From positions 1 to 36,869 of the forward strand of contig NZ_QUAK01000115.1 in the NCBI RefSeq assembly GCF_003429565.1: a DNA stretch of 36,869 nt. The letters are read 5' to 3'. Position numbers and translations under genes: made by a program. Positions 31,942 through 36,869 of this stretch are shown here, piece after piece (position 1 is the stretch's first letter; each line of letters opens with the position of its first letter). Source of the DNA: Streptomyces triticagri (GTDB lineage: Bacteria; Actinomycetota; Actinomycetes; Streptomycetales; Streptomycetaceae). A model generated the notes under the pieces. It saw only the letters and a program-made list of their open reading frames with translations. It had not been told where the DNA came from and made no database searches.

Positions 31942-32991
31942 CTAGCGCCTCTCACCTGTCAGGGCCGTGATGAGCCCCCGTGTGACGGTTTCCTTGGGCG
32001 TGATGCCGTGCTTCGCCATTTCGGTACGGAGGTCCGCCGGGTCCGCGAGCTCACCGTGCCGGGTGTTCACGAGCAGACTGAGATCGAGCATCGGTCGGGC
32101 GCCGGCCGGCGTGCCCGGCGCCGGCCGCATGACGTCGGCGAGCAGCAGGGTGCCGCCCGGCCGCAGGAGTCCGGCGCATTCCGCGAGGAGCCGGCCGGTC
32201 TCCCGCGCACCGGCGAAGCGTCCGACTCCGGCCAGGACGACGGTGTCCCAGCGGTCCGGTACGACGGATCCCGGGGCGAAGGATCCGGGTACGAAGGAGA
32301 ACCGCGCCCCGACTCCCGCCTGCCGTACGTGCTCCCGGGTGAGCTCCAGGACCTCGGGCACATCGTGCGCCGTGACCTCGACGGACGCATCGACCCGTGC
32401 GAGGGCGATGCCCCACTCGCCGCCGCCGGCCGCGTAGTCGAGCACCCGGTGCGGAGCAACACCCCACGCCCGTACGCCCAGAGCGGCGACCACTTCGGCC
32501 GCGACCGGCGCGGCGAGCGGATACTGGGCGGCGAACAGGCCGGGTGTACGGCCGCGTTCGCCGGGCGCACCCGCGCCGCCGCCCCGATCGCCCGTCCGTA
32601 CCGTGCGGGTGAGTGCCGCCCACCGGTCCCACTGATCGTGCAGGACGTCCGCGAAGTGGTCCCCGAGGTGATCGGGCCGCGCCCGGACGAGGTACTCCGC
32701 GGCCACCGGCGTGAGCCGCCGGCCGGCCAGGTCGTCGCCCCGGGTGAGGCCGAGTTCGGCCGTCGCGTCGAGGAGCCGGGCGAGAGCGTCGGCGTCACAG
32801 CCCAGCTCACGGGCCAGCTCCACGGACGGCCGCGGTTCCACGGCCAGCGCGTCGAAGACACCCAACTCCAGTGCCGTACCGAGGACTCGGGCCCGCGCGA
32901 AACCGAAGTTCAGCGCGAGCAGCGGGCCGGGACCCGCAGGTGCGGACGTGGTCTCCGCGCCCGTGCCGGCCGGCGTCGTTGCACTGGTCAC
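31942..32991 (-). CDS. SAM-dependent O-methyltransferase 1
   Basis: 349-residue class I methyltransferase of the plant-COMT/TcmO-like (PF00891) type. An N-terminal winged-helix dimerisation domain (LGTALELGVFDALAVEPRPSVELARELGCDADALARLLDA) is followed by a Rossmann domain with VLDYAAGGGEWGIALARV (SAM site, with Ala-Ala-Gly rather than Gly-x-Gly-x-Gly), VVLAGVGRF and LLRPGGTLLLADVM. It probably methylates a phenolic hydroxyl of the polyketide. The GTG start at 32991 overlaps its GAGGG site; it follows the second methyltransferase by 9 bp. Confidence 0.87.
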   Translation of the reverse strand: MTSATTPAGTGAETTSAPAGPGPLLALNFGFARARVLGTALELGVFDALAVEPRPSVELARELGCDADALARLLDATAELGLTRGDDLAGRRLTPVAAEYLVRARPDHLGDHFADVLHDQWDRWAALTRTVRTGDRGGGAGAPGERGRTPGLFAAQYPLAAPVAAEVVAALGVRAWGVAPHRVLDYAAGGGEWGIALARVDASVEVTAHDVPEVLELTREHVRQAGVGARFSFVPGSFAPGSVVPDRWDTVVLAGVGRFAGARETGRLLAECAGLLRPGGTLLLADVMRPAPGTPAGARPMLDLSLLVNTRHGELADPADLRTEMAKHGITPKETVTRGLITALTGERR

Positions 32992-33000
32992 CCTCGGCCC

Positions 33001-34053
33001 CTACTTCGTGGCGACGACGAGACCGGAGAGGAGCGAGACATTGCTGGTCTCCACCTCACGGAATCCGGCCTGCCGCACCCAGCCGACGATGTCCTCGCTG
33101 TCCCGCACCTCGCCCTCCTCGGTGTTGACGAGCAGGATCAGCCCGAACATGTACGGGAAGAGTCCGGTCGCGAGCGACGGCATGTGCGCATGCACCAACA
33201 GCCGCCCGCCCTCGGGGAGATGGTCGTACACCCGCTGGATGAGGGCCGCCGCGCGCTCCGGGCCGTAGCCGTCGAGGACGTGCGAGAGGAGCACCGTCGA
33301 GGTGCTCGGCCAGGGGTCCTGCATGATGTCCGCCGGCTGTACGGTCACCTGCTCGGCGACGCCCGCCTCCTGGACGTTGACCCGCACCAGTTCGCAGACG
33401 GCCGGGTAGTCGAGCGAGGTCACCGCGAGGTCGGGGTGGTGCTGGGCGAGCGCGATGGAGTAGTCGCCCGATCCGCAGCCGAGGTCGACGACATGATCGA
33501 CGCCGGCCAGCGGCGCGGACTGTGCGAGCCGGCCGGCCTGCAGCCGCGAGCTGACCCGCATCGCCTGGATCAGCCGGCCGGTGCCCTCCCGGCCCTCGCC
33601 GGCCGCCGCGCCCTGGTCCCGGTAACCGTCCTTGAGTACCCGCTGGTTGAGCGATGCGTTGCTGCGTACCGCCTCGTCGAGGGCGTCGAAGTGGCCGAAG
33701 TGCTTGTTCTGGTGCTCGGCGAAGCCGCCCATGTACTCGGGGGCGCCCTGCACCAGGAAGCGCGAGGCCTCCTCGGTGTTCCGGTACGAGTCGCCGTCGC
33801 GGCGCACCAGGTCCAGGCCGGTGAGCGCGACGAGCAGCGCGCGGGTGGGCCGGTGTTCGAGGCCGAGTTCATCGGCCAGCTCGCCGATCGTGCTCCCCTG
33901 CTTCTCCAGCGCCTCGAAGGCGCCGAGTTCCAGAGCGGTGAAGACGGCCTTGGACTGCAGATAGGCGGTCAGGATGGTGTGCACCCGGGAGGAGTCGCGC
34001 ACCTCGGCGGCTGTCCGGGTGGCGGTCGACGCGGCGGTCGCGGTGGTGGTCAC
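33001..34053 (-). CDS. SAM-dependent O-methyltransferase 2
   Basis: 350-residue class I methyltransferase of the same family as its neighbour but clearly diverged. N-terminal helical/winged part FTALELGAFEALEKQGSTIGELADELGLEHRPTRALLVAL; SAM site VVDLGCGSGDYSIALAQ with the normal GCGSG; acidic-loop Asp in TSLDYPAV; and DHLPEGGRLLVHAHMP. Two such genes suggest two O-methylations or a heteromeric enzyme. GTG at 34053 has GGAGG four bases upstream and overlaps the cupin stop (GTGA). Confidence 0.88.
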   Translation of the reverse strand: MTTTATAASTATRTAAEVRDSSRVHTILTAYLQSKAVFTALELGAFEALEKQGSTIGELADELGLEHRPTRALLVALTGLDLVRRDGDSYRNTEEASRFLVQGAPEYMGGFAEHQNKHFGHFDALDEAVRSNASLNQRVLKDGYRDQGAAAGEGREGTGRLIQAMRVSSRLQAGRLAQSAPLAGVDHVVDLGCGSGDYSIALAQHHPDLAVTSLDYPAVCELVRVNVQEAGVAEQVTVQPADIMQDPWPSTSTVLLSHVLDGYGPERAAALIQRVYDHLPEGGRLLVHAHMPSLATGLFPYMFGLILLVNTEEGEVRDSEDIVGWVRQAGFREVETSNVSLLSGLVVATK

Positions 34054-34481
34054 TTCGCCTCCTGTGCCGCGGCGTACTCGGGGAGCCTCGTGTATTCGTA
34101 CGGGTCCTCGGAGAGGAAGAAGTTGCGCACCGGGGGCCGCTCGCACGGCGCGACCACCAGGAAACGGCAGGTCTGGTCGGGGCTCGTCACGAAGCCGTGC
34201 GGTTCGTTGCGCGGGATGAAGACCGCGTCACCGGGCCCGACCTGCTCCGTCCTGCCCTGCTCCGGCATCACCAGGCCCATGGCGCCCTCGATCACATAGA
34301 TCTCGTGCTCCCACTCGTGGTAATGCGGCGGAGTGGAGCCGTTGGGTGCCAATTCGAATTCTGTGAGCACGAATCGGTCCGCCCCGTCGGGCGTATCGAT
34401 GAGTTTCCTGTGCAGAGCCTCTTTCGCTCCCGGCTCTCGTACTACCTCGGCCTTCACGTCCGTACGGTGCACCCTCTTCAT
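34050..34481 (-). CDS. Cupin-domain protein
   Basis: 143-residue single-domain cupin. Motif 1 PPHYHEWEHEIYVIEGAMGL and motif 2 GDAVFIPRNEPHGF give the His/Glu metal ligands (H, H, E and H). Small cupins occur in spore-pigment and other type II PKS clusters, where they are linked to cyclisation or oxygenation. First gene of the eleven-gene leftward unit. ATG at 34481 has AGGAAGG upstream. Start and role in the cluster are well supported; the exact reaction is not. Confidence 0.85.
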   Translation of the reverse strand: MKRVHRTDVKAEVVREPGAKEALHRKLIDTPDGADRFVLTEFELAPNGSTPPHYHEWEHEIYVIEGAMGLVMPEQGRTEQVGPGDAVFIPRNEPHGFVTSPDQTCRFLVVAPCERPPVRNFFLSEDPYEYTRLPEYAAAQEAK

Positions 34482-34591
34482 GCGTACTTCCTTCCTCGGT
34501 TCGACGGGGGTCGATCCGCCGGTGGCGAAAACAAAACTAAGCCGCCCCCCGCCCCCACCACCATGGGCAACTCTCCCGTCCAAGCCGTGAC

Positions 34592-34616
34592 TTGACCCCA
34601 GTCCGATCGAGGTCAA
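34592..34616. promoter_or_regulatory. Inverted repeat in the PKS/TetR divergent promoter region
   Basis: TTGACC (34592-34597) and GGTCAA (34611-34616) are perfect 6-bp arms with 13 bp between. They lie in the 255-bp divergent region (34482-34736) between the cupin and the first TetR gene. It may be a TetR operator, or two opposed -35-like boxes. The rest of the region shows a C-run and no other clear element. Confidence 0.4.
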
Positions 34617-34736
34617 AAGCCCAGGGATTCGGGACACCCGCCCAGTCGAATTCCAGTTGGCCGATTACTCCCTGGCGGCCGTCCAGGCACGGATTAAAGT
34701 GGCGAACTCAACGCCGAATGAAATTCACAACCGGAG

Positions 34737-35297
34737 GTGGTCGCCATTCGTACGTCCCGGGAACGCATTCTCAGAGCGGCGGTGTACGAACTCGCCGAAC
34801 GCGGCTACCCCGGCTGCTCCCTGAGGTCGGTGGCGCGCCGGGCCGGCGTGGATTCCCGGCTGCTCGCCCATTACTTCGGCGACAAGGACTCCCTGTGCGC
34901 CGAGGCCCTGCAGCAGCGCTGCGAGCCGTTACCGGCCCCGCTCCACGACCGTGCGTCCGGAGCAGGACGGCCGGTGGCCGCGGCCCTGCTGCACGAGTGG
35001 CGGGGCGAACCGCCCCTGCGCCGGGCCCTGTTCGCCTCCGCACTGACCGAGGAGAGATACGGAGTGACGATGCGCTCGCTGCTCACCGGTGTGCTGGGCG
35101 GAGTCGGCGGCAGCGAGTCCCGCGCCGGCCGACGCCGCACGGCACTGGCCGTCAGCGTGGTGCTCGGCCTCGGCCTGCTCGCCCAGGCCGGCACCGCGGA
35201 CACCGAGGCCCGCGCACCCCGGCTCGCGGCCGACCTCGGCGCCTATCTGGACCTGTTGCTGGCGGACCCGCCGCCGCTCGGGGATCCCCCGCAGTGA
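34737..35297 (+). CDS. TetR family regulator 1 of the PKS cluster
   Basis: 186 residues. The HTH is at about 6-50 (RTSRERILRAAVYELAERGYPGCSLRSVARRAGVDSRLLAHYFGDKDSL), followed by a helical C-terminal domain with QRCEPLPAPL and VLGLGLLAQAGTADTE. The GTG at 34737 overlaps the GGAGG site (34733-34737), so the true start may be a few codons later. The next codon at good spacing is ATT at 34746, which would be highly unusual. It diverges from the PKS unit and overlaps TetR 2 by GTGA. Confidence 0.8.
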   Translation: MVAIRTSRERILRAAVYELAERGYPGCSLRSVARRAGVDSRLLAHYFGDKDSLCAEALQQRCEPLPAPLHDRASGAGRPVAAALLHEWRGEPPLRRALFASALTEERYGVTMRSLLTGVLGGVGGSESRAGRRRTALAVSVVLGLGLLAQAGTADTEARAPRLAADLGAYLDLLLADPPPLGDPPQ

Positions 35298-35926
35298 CGC
35301 CGCGCCCGGAGAGCACCACGCGCCGCCCGGGCCGCCGCCCGGGACCGGCCCGCTCCCGCGAGGACATCCTGCGCGCGGCCCAGTCGGTCTTCGCCGCCCG
35401 CGGCTACGAGGGCTCCACGGTCCGCGAGATCGCGCGTCGCGCAGACGTCGACGCGGCGCTCGTCCACTACTTCTTCGGTTCCAAGCGCGGAGTGTTCGCG
35501 GCCGCGGTCAGCGACGCGCTGCGCCCCGCCGAACTCGCCCCCGCCGTACTGCACGGAGATCCCGACGGGCTCGCCGAGCGCATGCTGCGGCGCTTCCTCA
35601 CACGCTGGGAGTCGCCCGAGCAGCGCCGGCCGATGCTGGCGATCATCCGGTCCGCCGTCTCGAACGAGGTGGCGGCCGCCCAGCTCAGCGAGTTCATCAC
35701 CGATGAGGTGCTCGGCCTCCTGGTGGGCTCGGTGCCCGCGGACCACGCACCGGTCCGGGCGACCATGGTCGGCTCCCAGCTCATCGGCCTGATCATGGTG
35801 CGATACATCGTCAAGGTCGAACCGCTCGCCTCGGTGGACACCGAGACCCTGGTACGCCTCACCGCCCCCGCGATCCAGCGCTACCTCACCACCGACGCAC
35901 CCTCCGGCCGCTCACCGGACCCCTGA
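35294..35926 (+). CDS. TetR family regulator 2 of the PKS cluster
   Basis: 210 residues. A basic Pro/Arg N-terminus precedes the HTH at about 20-66 (REDILRAAQSVFAARGYEGSTVREIARRADVDAALVHYFFGSKRGVF). The C-terminal domain has FITDEVLGLLVGSVPADHAPVRATMVGSQLIGLIMVRYIVKVEPLAS, typical of the Rv1219c/TetR_C_17-like group. GTG at 35294 overlaps the preceding stop (GTGA), so both TetRs are made from one message and may form a heterodimer or a two-input switch. Confidence 0.87.
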   Translation: MTPRPESTTRRPGRRPGPARSREDILRAAQSVFAARGYEGSTVREIARRADVDAALVHYFFGSKRGVFAAAVSDALRPAELAPAVLHGDPDGLAERMLRRFLTRWESPEQRRPMLAIIRSAVSNEVAAAQLSEFITDEVLGLLVGSVPADHAPVRATMVGSQLIGLIMVRYIVKVEPLASVDTETLVRLTAPAIQRYLTTDAPSGRSPDP

Positions 35927-35938
35927 CCACACAAGTGC

Positions 35939-35966
35939 CCCCAGGCCAGAACGATTCTGCCTGGGG
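35939..35966. terminator. Bidirectional hairpin between TetR 2 and the tRNA gene
   Basis: Arms CCCCAGG (35939-35945) and CCTGGGG (35960-35966), plus inner CAGAA/TTCTG with one bulged C and a 3-nt loop. It sits between two converging genes and can serve both. No U-tract. Confidence 0.72.
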
Positions 35967-35974
35967 TCGCTGAG

Positions 35975-36048
35975 TGGGGCGGGTGGGACTCGAACCCACG
36001 GCCGACGGATTATGAGTCCGCTGCTCTAACCGGCTGAGCTACCGCCCC
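35975..36048 (-). tRNA. tRNA with CAT anticodon (elongator Met or Ile2)
   Basis: 74 nt on the minus strand. Acceptor GGGGCGG pairs with CCGCCCC, with discriminator A. D-arm AGCTCAGCCGGTTAGAGC; anticodon loop CTCATAA (CAT); T-arm GTGGG-TTCGAGT-CCCAC. The paired first base excludes initiator tRNA. Sequence alone does not separate elongator Met from lysidine-modified Ile2. CCA is not encoded. Confidence 0.93.
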
Positions 36049-36215
36049 TCTAGCGGCGTGTCGCGTACACATGTACGCGCCGTCTGCCGCAGCATAGCCG
36101 CTCATTCGATCTCTCGCGTCGGATGGTCGGCTCTGCACGACCATGAGGACTGCGCTGCTGCCTGCGTGGTTCCACTCGACCGCGAACCGGTGTCGAGAGC
36201 ATCCGCGGCGGACAT

Positions 36216-36240
36216 GAAAAAGGACCCCCGGAGGGGTCCT
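36216..36240 (-). terminator. Intrinsic terminator of the tRNA-Asn pair
   Basis: On the minus strand an 8-bp perfect stem (AGGACCCC with GGGGTCCT; arms 36221-36228 and 36233-36240, 4-nt loop) is followed by TTTTT. A textbook Rho-independent terminator, eight bases past the end of the first tRNA-Asn gene. Confidence 0.9.
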
Positions 36241-36248
36241 CATCGCTG

Positions 36249-36321
36249 CTCTCCCGACTGGACTCGAACCAGTAACCTGCCGGTTAACAGCCGGCTGCTC
36301 TGCCAATTGAGCTACAGGAGA
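36249..36321 (-). tRNA. tRNA-Asn (GTT), copy 1
   Basis: 73 nt on the minus strand. Acceptor TCTCCTG/CGGGAGA, discriminator G, anticodon loop CTGTTAA (GTT), T-loop GGTTCGAGTCC. Only the acceptor pair 3:70 (T-A here, C-G in copy 2) separates it from the next copy. Confidence 0.95.
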
Positions 36322-36326
36322 CCGAG

Positions 36327-36399
36327 CTCCCCCGACTGGACTCGAACCAGTAACCTGCCGGTTAACAGCCGGCTGCTCTGCCAATTGAGCTACAGGGGA
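36327..36399 (-). tRNA. tRNA-Asn (GTT), copy 2
   Basis: 73 nt on the minus strand, 5 bp upstream of copy 1 in the transcript. Acceptor TCCCCTG/CGGGGGA, anticodon GTT. Body identical to copy 1; co-transcribed and sharing the terminator at 36216-36240. Confidence 0.95.
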
Positions 36400-36547
36400 A
36401 TGCCTCGTTGCACCGAACGTACCTACCTGGGGCTTCCTCAGGCAGCGTGCGCTCGCTGCGACACATACATTAGCGCAAGCAGGGGGGTGCTCCGCCAATC
36501 GGTATGGGTAGGCGCCCTGCACCTGACGTCTGGGAAGGGTGGCAGCC

Positions 36548-36847
36548 ATGCGCTACAAGCTCACGTTCATCGCCGGACTGGCCCTCGGCTATGTGATCGG
36601 CACGCGGGCCGGGCGCGAGCGCTACGAGCAGTTGCGGAAGTCGGCCCGCCAGTTCGCGCAGAATCCGGCCGTGCGCAATGCGGCCGAGTCCGCGGCACAG
36701 GGCGGGCGGCAGTTCGCGGGCAAGGCGTACTCGACGGTGAGCGACAAGGTCGGGGACCGGGTGCCGGACTCGGTCGCGGAGCGGGTCCGTTCGCTGCGCG
36801 AGAAGTCCCGGGACGGCGAGGACGACTGGGGCACCAGCAACACCTGA
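36548..36847 (+). CDS. Small YtxH-like membrane-associated protein
   Basis: 99 residues. One N-terminal hydrophobic segment (MRYKLTFIAGLALGYVIGTRAGRERYEQL, the YtxH-like start) is followed by a long amphipathic, charged helix (ESAAQGGRQFAGKAYSTVSDKVGDRVPDSVAERVRSLREK) and an acidic tail. ATG at 36548 has AAGGG eight bases upstream. This protein is common in streptomycetes; function unknown, possibly stress- or envelope-related. Confidence 0.85.
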   Translation: MRYKLTFIAGLALGYVIGTRAGRERYEQLRKSARQFAQNPAVRNAAESAAQGGRQFAGKAYSTVSDKVGDRVPDSVAERVRSLREKSRDGEDDWGTSNT

Positions 36848-36869
36848 GCCGGGAAGGGCCGGGGCACCG

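Noticed and set aside
25396..34481. Calling the PKS cluster a whiE-type spore pigment locus
   Set aside because: A cupin, KS/CLF/ACP and monodomain cyclase are shared, but AcpS, discrete AT, ICMT-like protein and PF04199 cyclase, and the altered KS/CLF motifs, do not fit that set.
36010..36549. 179-residue minus-strand frame
   Set aside because: It spans all three tRNA genes, and its repeated peptide (PVAQLAEQPAVNRQVTGSSPVG) is just translated tRNA-Asn.

Overview
The window is very GC-rich. It has strong G/C third-position bias, GTG starts, many 1-22 nt gene overlaps, a single rare TTA codon, actinobacterial-type tRNAs and a type II polyketide synthase locus. All of this points to a Streptomyces or close relative; the species cannot be named from the sequence alone.

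Layout. (1) 37-5560 is a catabolic and transport block: an esterase, a sugar-binding-type protein with no signal peptide, and an NCS1 permease plus Asp/Glu/hydantoin racemase pair. A GntR/FCD regulator follows, and a palindrome lies just upstream of the permease. (2) 5677-16111 is a conflict or signalling island. It holds a SLOG-domain protein, a SLATT membrane protein and a complete FxSxx-COOH peptide system. That system comprises the precursor FxsA, the radical SAM/SPASM maturase FxsB with a degenerate hydroxylase-like extension and a TTA codon, an AAC(3)-fold acetyltransferase, the TIR-like FxsC, and a 1314-residue FxsT built as MinD-like ATPase, TIR-like domain, NB-ARC and TPRs. The start of the acetyltransferase gene carries a near-perfect 58-nt hairpin. 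(3) 16145-20505 is ordinary chromosomal content: an alpha/beta hydrolase, a DUF2993 gene with a one-base frameshift, two tandem secreted CPC-motif paralogues and a VanJ-like membrane phosphoesterase. (4) 20702-24227 is a TetR / FAD-monooxygenase / DHA2-efflux module with a clear 11-bp-arm operator in front of the efflux gene. (5) 24268-35926 is a compact type II PKS cluster. Its main transcription unit of eleven genes runs leftwards from 34481 to 25396: cupin, two O-methyltransferases, KS-alpha, KS-beta, AcpS, ACP, aromatase/cyclase, isoprenylcysteine-methyltransferase-like protein, PF04199 cyclase and discrete acyltransferase. It is flanked by an atypical LuxR-type response regulator that lacks the phospho-acceptor Asp and by two translationally coupled TetR genes. 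(6) 35939-36847 holds three tRNA genes (one CAT, two Asn) and a small YtxH-like protein.

How the parts work together (inference). In the FxSxx island, FxsB is expected to crosslink the C-terminus of FxsA. FxsC and FxsT look like sensor or effector proteins of the TIR/STAND kind used in biological conflict, and the adjacent SLOG and SLATT genes could add a nucleotide-sensing, membrane-disrupting arm. In the PKS cluster there is no ketoreductase, so an unreduced aromatic polyketide is expected. Its catalytic motifs are unusual: Arg replaces the KS-beta Gln, KS-alpha has HGSST, and the acyltransferase has GFTSGE. This suggests non-standard priming. The monooxygenase and efflux pump next door could tailor and export the product, but could equally be an independent resistance unit.
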